From positions 558,001 through 622,000 of the forward strand of contig OZ240228.1 of the NCBI GenBank assembly GCA_965197795.1: DNA of 64,000 bases, read 5' to 3'. This document shows positions 26,483 through 35,228 of the stretch, piece by piece. The stretch is from WHTK01 sp965197795 (lineage in GTDB: Bacteria; Chloroflexota; Dehalococcoidia; DSTF01; WHTK01). The position numbers were made by a program, and so were the translations under genes. Below the pieces are notes generated by a model. That model worked only from the letters and a program-made list of their open reading frames with translations. It made no database searches and was not told where the DNA came from. The number at the start of each line of letters is the position of its first letter. Within the stretch, counting starts at the first letter, position 1.

Positions 26483-26827
26483 CTCGGCAGTTATCTCCGT
26501 ACAGTCCGCGAGAGTGTTCGTACTCAGGACGGAGCCTTCTCCGTTCGCAAGGTCGCCCAGCGCATCGGCGTCGAACCGTCGTATCTGAGCAAAATCGAGC
26601 GGGATCAGGTACCACCACCTTCGGAGGCAGCGATCCGTCGGCTGGCAGAAGAGTTGAGGGAAGACCCTGATGTGTTGCTGGCGATGGCGGGCAAGGTGTC
26701 TGGAGACCTCCAAAGCATCATCCTTCATCGGCCGCAACTGTTCGCCGACTTGCTGCGACAACTGCGGGATGCACCGGACCAGGCAATTCAGAAGGTAGTT
26801 CGGGAGATTCGAGATGGAGACTGGTAG
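26483..26827 (+). CDS. XRE-family HTH regulator, 5' end uncertain
   Basis: The frame LGSYLRTVRESVRTQDGAFS, VRKVAQRIGVEPSYLSKIER, PSEAAIRRLAEEL is a complete HTH_3 domain. A tail (AGKVSGDLQSIILHRPQLFA) like that of the regulator at 53.0 kb follows. No ATG, GTG or TTG lies in frame before the HTH, and the frame runs back into the tRNA fragment. The original start was probably lost at the integration joint, or a rare start is used. Its stop overlaps a possible start of the next gene (26814). Confidence 0.6.
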   Translation, partial: LGSYLRTVRESVRTQDGAFSVRKVAQRIGVEPSYLSKIERDQVPPPSEAAIRRLAEELREDPDVLLAMAGKVSGDLQSIILHRPQLFADLLRQLRDAPDQAIQKVVREIRDGDW

Positions 26828-26870
26828 GAGTCAGGTGTCGGACAGCGAGCAAGACAGAGGAAGCAGGACA

Positions 26871-27848
26871 ATGATCGAGCTAAAGGACGATGAACTGGTG
26901 TTCCGGTTCCCCGAGGTGCATGAGTCTGCCAAGCTGCGGGTGGGCTTCCAGCGCACGTTGCGCATCCCGGACGACAACCGGGCGTATCCCTTGCCGCCGG
27001 GTTTTGGGACCTTTCCCCTCAATCATGTGGACGACTATGCGGACCGGGTGCCGGAAGCCTGGCGCAGGCACGGCGGAGTCTTCCTGCCCATGCATCAAGC
27101 GGAGGCGATGTGGATTAACTTCCGCACGTCGTATCCCATGGCCGTGAAGGTAGCTGCGGGAAAGATCGACGCATTGACGGGCAAGCAGTGGAAGAACGAT
27201 CTCTCCAGCCGTCCCCAGGACTACCTCGTCGTTCCTGACCAGCCGTGGCTCGACGGCTTCTGCGTCGGCAAGGGGATGATCCGGCAATTCGTCGCGATGC
27301 CGCTTGGGGAAGGGTACACAGCGGAGGAACAACTAACCGGAGAGGCGCAGCACGGTGGGCTTCAGATCATCGTCTACGCCATGAAGGCGTCGAAATTTCA
27401 GGAGTTGCAAAGAGAGAGCGAAGTTACGCACGCTGGCCCGGTGCTCGAGGCGCAAGCACCCATGACCGAAATGGGCTTGGCGCCCGGCGGCCTGATGCGC
27501 CAAAAGGTCTTCGAGGACGAATACGGCCTTGACGCGTGGTGCACGTCGGTGCGGGCCCGTTGCTTTGTACACGTCCTCAACAGCCTCCAGTTCTTTGCGG
27601 TGTCGGGAGTTGAGCCGCCGCAAGACCCCCCGACGGCGAAAGAGTATGCAGCCGCCGGGCTGCCGTGGTTCGACTACTACGGTGGCGACCTGACCGCATT
27701 GGAGGGGTCGAAGAAGCTGTTGGACCTGGACAGCGTTGCCGTCATGAACTTGAAGAAGGGCAAGGGAAGCCTTGCGGGCAACGACCCCGTGCAGCCGATG
27801 TTTGTCAAGAGGCTAAATGGGGACAGAGTGAGAGAGAGTGAATTCTAA
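26871..27848 (+). CDS. Conserved protein of unknown function
   Basis: The protein is about 325 aa. I recognise the general family (VGFQRTLRIPDDNRAYPLPP then GFGTFPLNHVDDYADRVP, FVAMPLGEGYTAEEQLTG), which is widespread in bacteria as an uncharacterised protein, but I cannot name a function. No membrane segment or catalytic motif is obvious. It follows the XRE gene and may be its regulated partner. The ATG at 26871 has AGGA nearby. An ATG at 26814 would overlap the XRE gene and add 19 residues. Confidence 0.7.
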   Translation: MIELKDDELVFRFPEVHESAKLRVGFQRTLRIPDDNRAYPLPPGFGTFPLNHVDDYADRVPEAWRRHGGVFLPMHQAEAMWINFRTSYPMAVKVAAGKIDALTGKQWKNDLSSRPQDYLVVPDQPWLDGFCVGKGMIRQFVAMPLGEGYTAEEQLTGEAQHGGLQIIVYAMKASKFQELQRESEVTHAGPVLEAQAPMTEMGLAPGGLMRQKVFEDEYGLDAWCTSVRARCFVHVLNSLQFFAVSGVEPPQDPPTAKEYAAAGLPWFDYYGGDLTALEGSKKLLDLDSVAVMNLKKGKGSLAGNDPVQPMFVKRLNGDRVRESEF

Positions 27849-27921
27849 AAGAGGAGCGGTGCGACGGACCACCTGGCCTGTATCGGCAAGCCCGCTCGCT
27901 GTCCGAGAGTGATGAGTGACC

Positions 27922-28108
27922 TGCTCGCCCGGAAACCGGTCCATTGATGATTGGAGTCCTTCCGGGAGCAAGCAGGAGGGCAGCATGCGTGGAGGCAGGT
28001 CTAACGACTGGGCAGGGCATCGGGGTGCTGCGAGAGGCAGGCACAGGAGCGTCAACGGGCGATCTGTGCCGTCGCCATGGGATCTCTCACCCGGGACCTT
28101 CTACAACT
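27922..28108 (+). pseudogene. IS3-type left-end relic
   Basis: The sequence begins with a degraded terminal repeat (a form of TGCCCCCCGAAAACTGGTCC). It continues through the leader and OrfA start of the same IS as at 58-59 kb (GIGVLREAGTGASTGDLCRR) and breaks off before the OrfA end. It is in the opposite orientation to the other two copies. Confidence 0.75.
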
Positions 28109-28220
28109 CACGAAAGGTCTTACGACGTGCAACCATTGAAGCCGAGCCTAGATCGCCTATTGTGGGATAGGCGCATTGACTGGGATAGGCGCCATCCCCA
28201 GAGGATAAAGGAGGCGAATC

Positions 28221-28436
28221 ATTCCACGCGACGCAATCATTCAAAGACTAAACCCATATGAGTTAAACGGCGTGCGCTACTACCAGATGTTTCTTTCGTT
28301 CGATGACACGGCTGATAGTCTTCGGGAAGCCAGATTGGCCCATGACGCCGTCTACGCTTCCCCAGAAGAGGGTGACCGCGTCGCCGTCGAGACTATTCTC
28401 AGCATGATAACTGGCGTCCAGAAGAGGGAGGACTAG
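28221..28436 (+). CDS. Small protein with a probable ATT start
   Basis: The 71-codon frame reads PRDAIIQRLNPYELNGVRYY then QMFLSFDDTADSLREARLAH and ends at TAG 28434. A perfect AAAGGAGG (28206-28213) lies seven bases before ATT at 28221. No ATG, GTG or TTG is in frame before codon 30. Either ATT is the start, as in infC, or an ATG has mutated. The residue pattern looks like real protein. No function is known. Confidence 0.45.
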   Translation: MPRDAIIQRLNPYELNGVRYYQMFLSFDDTADSLREARLAHDAVYASPEEGDRVAVETILSMITGVQKRED

Positions 28437-28676
28437 CAAGACGCCTCGGAAGAGACCAAGCAAATTCCGAGAAGTCCTCGTGTGTTGGCGACGCCGTGAT
28501 GCCGGAGTTGGGGCATATGCAAGTCTATCGCCAACCCAGAGCCACTGGGAGCAAGTCCTTTCTAACCTGAAACCGACTCGGCCGGACCCGATGGAACGCT
28601 GAGGGAGCTAGAAGTCGCTGATTCCAGATCGACGCTGGATTGAATACTCGCGCCGCTGAGCGGCAAGGCTAAAAGC

Positions 28677-28931
28677 TCAGGTTTGTACCAGCTCGATACC
28701 GTCAGCACAGAGAGGGCATTCCTCTGGTGCATCGCTCTCAATCTGCATCGCGTGGCAGGCGGGACCGCCGTGAGGCTCTAAGGCGTTGACTTGCCTTCTC
28801 GGACGATACTCCCTGGGATCGGGGCAGGCGTCGTAAGTTCCCAGGTTGTTCCCGGGGACTCCCCTGCGGGACAAGCTCCCTGGGCCGCAGACGGGAAAGC
28901 AGGACTCATAGGCAAGCCTGCGGCCGACCAA
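28677..28931 (-). pseudogene. Possible tail of a phosphoribosyltransferase-like gene
   Basis: The 84-codon frame ends IESDAPEECPLCADGIELVQ. The EECPLC.G.P pattern is usual at the C-terminus of orotate phosphoribosyltransferases. The rest of the frame shows no such similarity. This is probably a small fragment. Low confidence. Confidence 0.25.
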
Positions 28932-29029
28932 GACTAACTTTGGCGCCTTCAGGGACCACCGCTGAAGGACGGTGGCGGGCTACAGCCGACTTCGCCCTCC
29001 GGCCCTCCCCCGATTCCGCTCCCCTATCC

Positions 29030-29152
29030 TTACAGCTGCATCGTCGGGCTGAAGGCAGCGAAGGTAGTGCCAAAATTGCCAAAATGAATCTAGAGGAGGT
29101 GACTTTTAATCTGAGTCGTAGGTCGCCGAGTAACGACGGACCATCATCGGCA
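29030..29152 (-). repeat. 3'-end fragment of recombinase A with internal replacement
   Basis: Both ends match the recombinase A gene end (TACAGCTGCATCG and the codons for MMVRRYSATYDSE). The 20 bases normally between them are replaced by about 51 unrelated bases containing a GCCAAAAT doublet. This is a decayed joint between the module to the left and the toxin-antitoxin remnant to the right. Confidence 0.65.
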
Positions 29153-29174
29153 CGGGCCTGGATACCGAGTCTAA

Positions 29175-29285
29175 TTCATCACGCGAGGCGCTGAGTTGAT
29201 CGTCCTGCTCTGCGGCGGCGACAAGGACAGCCAACGGCGAGACATCGAGCGGGCCAAGAGAATGGCGACGGAATGGAGGAGCTAG
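29175..29285 (+). pseudogene. HigB/RelE-like toxin, C-terminal remnant
   Basis: The frame GAELIVLLCGGDKDSQRRDI ERAKRMATEW ends at TAG 29283-29285. It matches the last strand and helix of phage-type addiction-module toxins (Gp49-like). The N-terminal part was removed at the recombinase A joint. The antitoxin gene follows directly, in the usual toxin-first order of the HigBA type. Confidence 0.6.
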
Positions 29286-29641
29286 TGTCTGAGGAGTACC
29301 GAAAGTTTGACCCAGCGGACTACATAAATAGCGAGGAGGATGTTCGAGGGCTTCTCCTAGCGGCTGCGGATGAGGACCTTGGGGACGGGGTCGTGATTCG
29401 AGCTGTATTGAAGCACATCGCCCGGACGCAGAATATGAGCGCCCTCGCCCGCGACACTGGGCTAAACCGAGGCAACCTATACGAAGCGTTGTCCGAAGAC
29501 GGCAACCCCACCCTGGCAACGCTGCTGAAGGTCACCAACGTCCTGGGGCTGAGACTGCGCCTTGAGTCAGTGGATGACCGCGAGCGGGGCGCGGAACGGG
29601 CCGCCGCCGGCATCTCCCACCCGGAACAGGCATCGACGTAG
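29285..29641 (+). CDS. HigA-like addiction-module antitoxin (orphan)
   Basis: The 118-aa protein contains FDPADYINSEEDVRGLLLAA and the HTH MSALARDTGLNRGNLYEALS, then GNPTLATLLKVTNVLGLRLR. This is the TIGR02684-type antidote family. It would bind and silence the toxin and its own promoter. The GTG at 29285 overlaps the toxin stop (TAGTG) and has GGAGG just upstream. An ATG at 29273 is an alternative. The toxin is truncated, so this is an orphan antitoxin. Confidence 0.75.
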   Translation: MSEEYRKFDPADYINSEEDVRGLLLAAADEDLGDGVVIRAVLKHIARTQNMSALARDTGLNRGNLYEALSEDGNPTLATLLKVTNVLGLRLRLESVDDRERGAERAAAGISHPEQAST

Positions 29642-29683
29642 CCCAGCCGTTTGGCATCGGCCGTTATTGTGGGAGCCTCCCCG

Positions 29684-29929
29684 ATGAACGAGAAGTCACA
29701 GTCCACCTACGCATCGTTGTCTGACAAGGAAATCCTGTCGAGGCAGGAGATAGATCGGAAGAAAGTACGCGCCCTTGTTAGCGAAGAGATGGGCTCAACC
29801 CTAGACCGCATGGAGATCTTCCTCCACCGCGCCATAGATTGGTTCGAACACTCACTCGATGTCCGCTCAGTGGACCAATTACTGGACGACTATCCCAATG
29901 GACCGCTTGCTCGTCCGCCCTATTCCTGA
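29684..29929 (+). CDS. Small hypothetical protein
   Basis: This 81-aa helical, charged protein begins MNEKSQSTYASLSDKEILSR. It has a GGGAG box upstream. It may be a small partner of the adjacent antitoxin or a phage-type protein. No family is recognised. A GTG at 29651 could extend it. Confidence 0.4.
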   Translation: MNEKSQSTYASLSDKEILSRQEIDRKKVRALVSEEMGSTLDRMEIFLHRAIDWFEHSLDVRSVDQLLDDYPNGPLARPPYS

Positions 29930-30039
29930 GCCAAGCGATCATCCACGGCGGCAACATGGATCAATCCACCACGGCCGACGCCGCCAGAGATCCCGCCACG
30001 GCCGACGCTCCGAGCGCGTGAGTGGTAGACTACGAGCCG

Positions 30040-30105
30040 CGCTGTAGCGTAAGGTGCTGTGCTGTAAAGTAAAGTGAAGGTAACGTGCCGTAACGTAACG
30101 CAGCG
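30040..30105. repeat. Short GTAACG/GTAAAG repeat patch
   Basis: This low-complexity stretch holds GTAACG at 30080, 30090 and 30095, plus CGTAA (30048) and GTAAAGTAAAG variants. It ends at a strong hairpin. It could be an operator array or iteron-like remnant. No function can be shown. Confidence 0.35.
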
Positions 30106-30107
30106 CG

Positions 30108-30142
30108 AGAGAGGGGAGGCCGGTTGTTAGCCTCCCCTCTCT
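30108..30142. terminator. Strong hairpin, possible bidirectional terminator
   Basis: A 12-bp perfect inverted repeat (GAGAGGGGAGGC and GCCTCCCCTCTC, 30109-30120 and 30130-30141) encloses a nine-base loop, with one extra A-T pair outside. The U-tract is poor on both sides, so it may be a factor-assisted terminator or an RNA end-protecting stem. Confidence 0.5.
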
Positions 30143-30215
30143 TCGTGCCCAATATAGAAAGGTCTCCATCTCCTCGTCCGCCAGCTTCACTAGGTCCCGT
30201 AGGTAGGAAGGCGTT

Positions 30216-31400
30216 GTGACAGACGAAAAAGCTCAACGAGCCCTTCGGACAGCCTCACAAGACTTGAATGAGACCCTGGCAAGGTCCGCGGCTCGGCTCG
30301 AGCACTTGAACGACGTCGATCATTATCAGCACAGCGTGTTTGCCCAGCGCGCCGAGTCGCTTGGGCGATATCTGCGAGCGGCGGTCTCGTTAAGCGAACA
30401 GTTGCTCTATCCGCAGGCCTTCGCACTACTCCGGAGTGCATTGGAGCACCATTTCCTGGACAGACTGCTCTTCTTCGCCAATCGCTATGAGCAAGTCACT
30501 GATCCAGTGGACGAAGACACTTGGAGAACGTGGCAACAAGCGCCTCCTATTGGTGTCATCGACTGGACTCGACAAGCCAACGGGCGAGTTCGTATCACCT
30601 GGAGGGGAGTTGTCGTCGACGGAGAAGGGTCAGCTGATTCGCCTCAGGTCCTCTCCATCTACTACCTGTGGCTGCAGGAATACGACCCGTTTGCTGTACA
30701 TGCAGCCGATCTAGACAGAGTCGCCGCAGGCCATCCAGTGGAGCGAGAAGACTCAGAGACCTATGCAGCGAGTCAACGCGACATTTGGCGGGACGCTTTG
30801 TCTTGGCGCAATATTAAGTCCAACCTACTTCTGAACAGCCTTGCCGACGAGAGATTCTTAACGCAGCTCGACATTCACTATTCGTTTCTCAGTGCCTTCG
30901 TTCATCCCAACAGTCACCGTGCAGCCGAGCTCGCGTATCCTCGCAATACGTTCAGCCTACCCGTAGCCGACCATTACTCGGACGAACTAGTACTCCTGTA
31001 CTCGTGTTACCTGGCTGCCGAGGAGCTTCGTGCTTTGCAGACGATGACCGAGAACCCTCCTCGAGTTACCTTACGAAACAGTTCAGGGGTCGAGGAAAGG
31101 CTCAGCCTGGTGGACCAGCTGATTGAGCATGGATGGTTACCCGGGAGACCACCCTTCTTGTACGACCGCGTTCTCGAATCAAATCAGCGAGCCTTTGACG
31201 AGGTCGTGGCAGGCCGCGATGACGGAGTTCAATCGCGAGGGCCACCCGCAGCAAGGCCGGAGACCGTCCCTGACAACGAAGTCCGCTACTACTCGAATCC
31301 GCTTACACGACTCGTCGCTCTTCACCAGAGCTTCCAGGAAGTGATAACAGGTCTCGCATGGATCTCCCCTTGGCGAAGAACCGACGCCGACTATCGCTGA
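30216..31400 (+). CDS. Large helical protein of unknown function (HEPN/DUF5677-like style)
   Basis: The 394-aa protein starts at GTG 30216 with AGGAAG five bases before. It is soluble and mostly helical. LYPQAFALLRSALEHHFLDR and FLSAFVHPNSHRAAEL resemble the helix pair and the conserved H-P of HEPN-like or DUF5677 proteins, which often serve in abortive infection. No clear RxxxxH is seen. It lies upstream of a TIGR02391 gene, another HEPN-clan protein, in the same direction. Confidence 0.55.
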   Translation: MTDEKAQRALRTASQDLNETLARSAARLEHLNDVDHYQHSVFAQRAESLGRYLRAAVSLSEQLLYPQAFALLRSALEHHFLDRLLFFANRYEQVTDPVDEDTWRTWQQAPPIGVIDWTRQANGRVRITWRGVVVDGEGSADSPQVLSIYYLWLQEYDPFAVHAADLDRVAAGHPVEREDSETYAASQRDIWRDALSWRNIKSNLLLNSLADERFLTQLDIHYSFLSAFVHPNSHRAAELAYPRNTFSLPVADHYSDELVLLYSCYLAAEELRALQTMTENPPRVTLRNSSGVEERLSLVDQLIEHGWLPGRPPFLYDRVLESNQRAFDEVVAGRDDGVQSRGPPAARPETVPDNEVRYYSNPLTRLVALHQSFQEVITGLAWISPWRRTDADYR

Positions 31401-31622
31401 GCACCGTATCTCTAGCGACCAGTTGAAGGTCCGATTGAAGCTAAGCCATCCCGACTTACGTCCGTTGTTGAGCCGGATGAGAAGCCTTGCGTGGTCTGGA
31501 TTGCTAGTCGGATGCACCACGAGCCTGGGACAGTGCGGCGGACCTTGGCTTCGTGTGTTTCCATCACCAGGCTGCAGCGTCATGCTAGCTCCGGGGGCAG
31601 CACTGCATAATGGAAGCCAGAA

Positions 31623-32429
31623 ATGCCGACCGTGGCGTCTTTTCCGGATGGGCAGGTCATGTCACTCGCTCAATTACTGGGCGACTTCGGCACGGGGTCG
31701 CAGATTTCGCATGTCTTAGGTGCGTGCGGATTGGAAGATGGGTCCGGGGAATCGACTAAATGGCGAAGACTCTACTGGGTGTTCAGTGATTATCAGGTTC
31801 GGTATCACTGCGCAAACGGGATTCTCGATTTCGTCCAATCCTTTCTAAGCCCCACCCGATACGTGGGACGAAACGAAGAATTTGAAGCTAACCGCCAGAG
31901 GCTCAATACAGTGATGGCCTTTGCGGGTCTAGAGTTCGGACCAGACAGCCAGTTTAGGCAAGTCAAGGCCGCGCGGACTCTGGATGAAGCGGAGAAGCGT
32001 GCTGACACCCTTCGTGGAAAGTTTCAGGGGCGGCGACTCCACCCGGAGGTTCTCAAGTATTGCAGGGCCGAACTTCTTCAAGACAACTACTTCCATGCCG
32101 TCTTTGAGGCCACCAAGGGCGTCGCGCAAAGAATTCGTGACATTTCGGGAGCGCACGGGGATGGGGCGAGGCTGGTGGATCGGGTCTTCTCCGTGGAGCG
32201 GCCACTTCTTGCTATCAATTCCCTCACCACTGACACCGAACGGTCGGAGCACGTGGGCTTTGCGATGCTTATCAAGGGATGTTTCGCAGCAGTAAGAAAT
32301 CCGCTAGCCCATGAACCAAGAATCCTCTGGGAAGGCGAAGATGACGCAGCGGACTACTTGACGCTAATCTCTCTGATTCACCGAAAGCTCGACGACGCCG
32401 TGCTAGTGCCGCAGGAGACAAAGAGTTGA
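31623..32429 (+). CDS. TIGR02391 (Ymh-type) family protein
   Basis: The 268-aa C-terminal half is a clear TIGR02391/Hypoth_Ymh domain: LHPEVLKYCRAELLQDNYFH, LLAINSLTTDTERSEHVGFA and VRNPLAHEPRI. The family belongs to the HEPN group of predicted RNases and abortive-infection proteins and is common in defence islands. The N-terminal 120 residues are variable. It overlaps the next gene by four bases (TTGA), so the two are coupled. Confidence 0.8.
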   Translation: MPTVASFPDGQVMSLAQLLGDFGTGSQISHVLGACGLEDGSGESTKWRRLYWVFSDYQVRYHCANGILDFVQSFLSPTRYVGRNEEFEANRQRLNTVMAFAGLEFGPDSQFRQVKAARTLDEAEKRADTLRGKFQGRRLHPEVLKYCRAELLQDNYFHAVFEATKGVAQRIRDISGAHGDGARLVDRVFSVERPLLAINSLTTDTERSEHVGFAMLIKGCFAAVRNPLAHEPRILWEGEDDAADYLTLISLIHRKLDDAVLVPQETKS

Positions 32430-32718
32430 TCCTCGAAGTCCAGAAGCAGGCCGGCTTTCCGACCGCGGTTGTCGTTGTTGACGCCCGCGCGAAACCGTCC
32501 TTGGCATCGAGGCTCATGGCCCCCACCCATCCTCCTCATTACGCCGCCAATACAGTACGGAAGGCGATCTTCGAGGTTGTGGACTCGCCCGGTACACGAG
32601 CCGCCGAAGTGGAGATCCGCATCGGACAGGCCGTGAACGAATGCAGATCGTTCATCGAGAAGCCGCCGCAGGAATACGAATGCTGGCTGGAAGTTGAGGG
32701 GCTTGCCACTGCCACCCT
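32426..32718 (+). CDS. Gene coupled to TIGR02391, 3' end replaced by recombinase A DNA
   Basis: The frame starts at TTG 32426 inside the TIGR02391 stop. It reads VQKQAGFPTAVVVVDARAKP, then a helical stretch PHYAANTVRKAIFEVVDSPG and ECRSFIEKPPQEYECWLEVE. At about 32719 the sequence changes to recombinase A (minus strand), and the frame then runs through it to 32788. About 97 original codons remain. Function unknown. Its coupling suggests a partner of the HEPN-type protein. Confidence 0.5.
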
Positions 32719-33366
32719 GCGAAGGGCTCGGCCGTCAAAGGTCTGGAAGAGGTGGCCTTCGCTCCAGCCGCGAAAGTCGTCCAGGTAGGTTCTGAGGGCG
32801 GCCAGGGCTACTTCGCTTATCGCCGTCCAGCGCTGCTTACGTCCCTTGCCTTGAAGGACGCGCACACGGCCCTCATCGAAGAGGACATCGCAAAGCTCAA
32901 TCGAGACGAGCTCGCTTGAACGCACACCGGTATCTAGGAGGAAGAGGATCATCGCCCTCATGCGAGAGCCCACGTAGGTCTTGGGGTTGCAGGCAGCAAG
33001 CAAGGTCGTTAGGTCGTCCTTTGAGAAGGGCTGGACGACCTTCTGCTCCCGCCGGACCATCGGCACCCGCATGAACGGGTTCTCCTCGACGTAGTCCAGG
33101 CGTCGGCACCAGGAGAAGAACGCCTTGACCTCACGCTGTCTCCGGTGCTGGGTACCGGCGCTCACGCCTCGGTCGCGCACCCAGCCCATGAAGAGGTAGA
33201 CATGGGCCGGCCCGAAGGCTCTAACTGAGTTGGGCAGTTGGAGTTGGTCGACTGCGCGGATGAAGTGACGGAGGGTCTCGGCGTAGGACTGCACGGTACG
33301 CTCAGTCTTGCCCTCCACCTCGCAGGCCTTGAGGTAGAGGGGGACGGCCTCTTCGAATGTTTCCAT
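32719..33366 (-). pseudogene. Tyrosine recombinase A, truncated copy
   Basis: This copy holds the first about 216 codons of recombinase A, with the same GGGAGG start region and the upstream border AAGTCAAG near 33420. It stops abruptly at 32719. The catalytic Arg and Lys are present, but the HxxR, second His and Tyr nucleophile are missing. It is inactive as a recombinase and has replaced the end of the plus-strand gene at 32426. Confidence 0.85.
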
Positions 33367-33424
33367 GTGCAACCTCCCTTAATCCGGTGGTCACACATCA
33401 CTCCCTCTTGTCGGGGATGAAGTC

Positions 33425-34180
33425 AAGAAGAGGAGTGGATTGGCAGATAGCGGATCACGTCCTGTTCGGCTAAGGCCGCGTAGCTGCCAGCCTCCTTCGG
33501 TCACAAGCCTGAGTTCCTGACTGTCAAGCCTACTTACTTATTTAAATGATAGTGTCATGCCAGGGTGTCACCGGCATCTGAAGGCCCACTCGGCCTTTTC
33601 AAAGAGAGCCGCAACCTACCTGGGACATCCTCGCTGACGGCTCCTCACATCGCCGCAGCGAGGCGAAATTGCGTTTGAGATCCCTTAAAGCGACTGGACA
33701 ACTTGAATCGGAGAGGAGCAAGTGTACCGCGATACGACGTCGCTCAATCAGCGATTAGCACAACTCTTGGCGGGCTCTTCTGCTGCCGGAACAGTCACCA
33801 GAATACCGTTTAGCCGATAGCTGCGGGGTTCACCGGTCTCCGGGTATAGGGTCTCCGCGTGTGTATCACCGGACCGCCACGAGGCATCTTAGGTTCCTTC
33901 TGAGGCATTGCCCGCCTCACATTTTCCCTAACGACAACTTACCAAGCTGCCCTTATCTGCCCTCCATATACAGCCGCCGCCGAGGTGTTCTAATTGTCAC
34001 TATCCGCTTGAAGGCAAATTCCGTAGGCGTGCGTGTGCCTTCAGCCGTGGTTCGAGCACGGGCTTCCTGCGCTGCCCTCCAGTGGCACTCAGACTCGGCG
34101 CCGCATCGGGCTGTTACGCTGGCCTCAAGTAGGCCTGCGATTCATGAGCTGAACGAGGCCCTCGCAGGTGGCTTAAGCGC
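33425..34180. other. Gene-poor region of about 750 bp
   Basis: No convincing gene is seen. A small hairpin with a T-tract (AAGGCC-CACTC-GGCCTTTTC, 33581-33600) could be a weak terminator on the plus strand. A minus-strand open stretch near 33760-33890 lacks a start. The region separates the truncated recombinase from a lipoprotein gene. Confidence 0.3.
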
Positions 34181-34891
34181 TTACGGCGCTGCCACTGGGT
34201 CTGCGGTCAGTTCTAGGTTGCAAGTCACCGCCGCGCCGAATAGTGCAAGAGGCGGTCCCGCAGCGGGGTCCATGAGCGCGACCAATCCTTCGGCTCCGCC
34301 CAACTCATCAAACAAGCACTGCACGCCTTGCTGGTCGATATTGCCCAGCTCAAGGGCGGGACTGGCAGCCTGGAACTCCGCCTCATTCAGGCAGACAAGT
34401 GTCGAGAAGAATCCCGCCATCAATCCAGCTCCAGCCTCAGGGTCGCTCACGCTGGCTATCATCGGGGCGGCGAGGTCCACGCCGGCAAAGACCTCGCGAA
34501 CGCATCCAGAGGACTCAGCGCTCAGCGGCCCGGTTGCTTGCAAGATAGCGGATAGGAAAAACCTGAGCAGTGTTTCATCTTCCATGCAACCAATGAGGGA
34601 CGCTGCTTCTTCGTCCGTGGCTAAGTCGGGGGCTGTCAGAAACGAGATGAGGCGGTCTGGGGCGATATTTTCCAAGATACATGCCGCCTCGCTGCTCGAC
34701 ACTTCTGACAAGAAAGCAGATGGGTCTGTGAGGCTGAGGGGGGAGAGCACATCCTCTGCGGGCGCTGGCGGGGGTGTGGATGTGGACGCCGGTGAGAATG
34801 TAGGTGTGGGCGCAGGTGGAGGACTTGAGCCGGAACACGCTAACAACAGTGCCAGGAGGGAAAGGGCGGCGCAGGACAGAAGTTTCAACAT
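34181..34891 (-). CDS. Lipoprotein with Pro-rich linker
   Basis: This 236-aa protein begins MLKLLSCAALSLLALLLACS with the lipobox Cys at 19. A proline/threonine-rich linker follows, then a helical, Cys-containing domain made of two similar halves (ESSGCVREVFAGVD and VQCLFDELGGAEGLVALMD). It is likely a membrane-anchored surface protein. No enzyme motif is seen. The start at 34891 is chosen because it places the signal peptide at the N-terminus. Confidence 0.7.
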   Translation of the reverse strand: MLKLLSCAALSLLALLLACSGSSPPPAPTPTFSPASTSTPPPAPAEDVLSPLSLTDPSAFLSEVSSSEAACILENIAPDRLISFLTAPDLATDEEAASLIGCMEDETLLRFFLSAILQATGPLSAESSGCVREVFAGVDLAAPMIASVSDPEAGAGLMAGFFSTLVCLNEAEFQAASPALELGNIDQQGVQCLFDELGGAEGLVALMDPAAGPPLALFGAAVTCNLELTADPVAAP

Positions 34892-35228
34892 GGAAGCACC
34901 ACTAGACTTTGATATCAGGCGACCTATGGTCGAAGAGAGGAACAAGGTGCCTTGCCGCCTATAGTAGGTTGGGGCGCTTGGTTCGCACCAGTTGAACTCA
35001 CCGTTGCTCTGCTTCAACGCTATTTGCTAAGGGCTCTTGCTGATTCAGGCGAGTGAGGATGCTGAGCGCCGCAACGACCTCGTTGGCCAACAACTCACAT
35101 GACTCACTCTGATGCGCTTGAAAGTCAACCCGGGCCCCCGGAGTGCTAGTGGTCTGGGCGGCCCCATCAGTCCGGGAAGCCCTAGAATCGACTGGACATC
35201 TGATAGTGCCTCCGCGAAAGGAGGGCCC
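34892..35228. promoter_or_regulatory. Divergent intergenic region
   Basis: No gene is found here. The region separates the lipoprotein (minus) from the nuclease-like gene (plus). A perfect AAAGGAGGG box at its right end belongs to the gene at 35229. GATAGT near 35202 is a possible -10. Confidence 0.3.

Noticed and set aside
26419..26500. A complete tRNA gene
   Set aside because: The T-arm, acceptor 3' strand and anticodon loop fit tRNA-Lys, but no 5' strand pairing with AGGGCCC and no D-arm is present, so only a 3' fragment is claimed.
30040..30105. CRISPR array
   Set aside because: The repeats are six bases long and irregular, without spacers of constant size. No cas gene is recognised in the window.
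33861..34964. A 367-codon plus-strand frame
   Set aside because: It is the antisense of the lipoprotein gene at 34181-34891, which has a convincing signal peptide and lipobox. The plus frame shows only low-complexity sequence.
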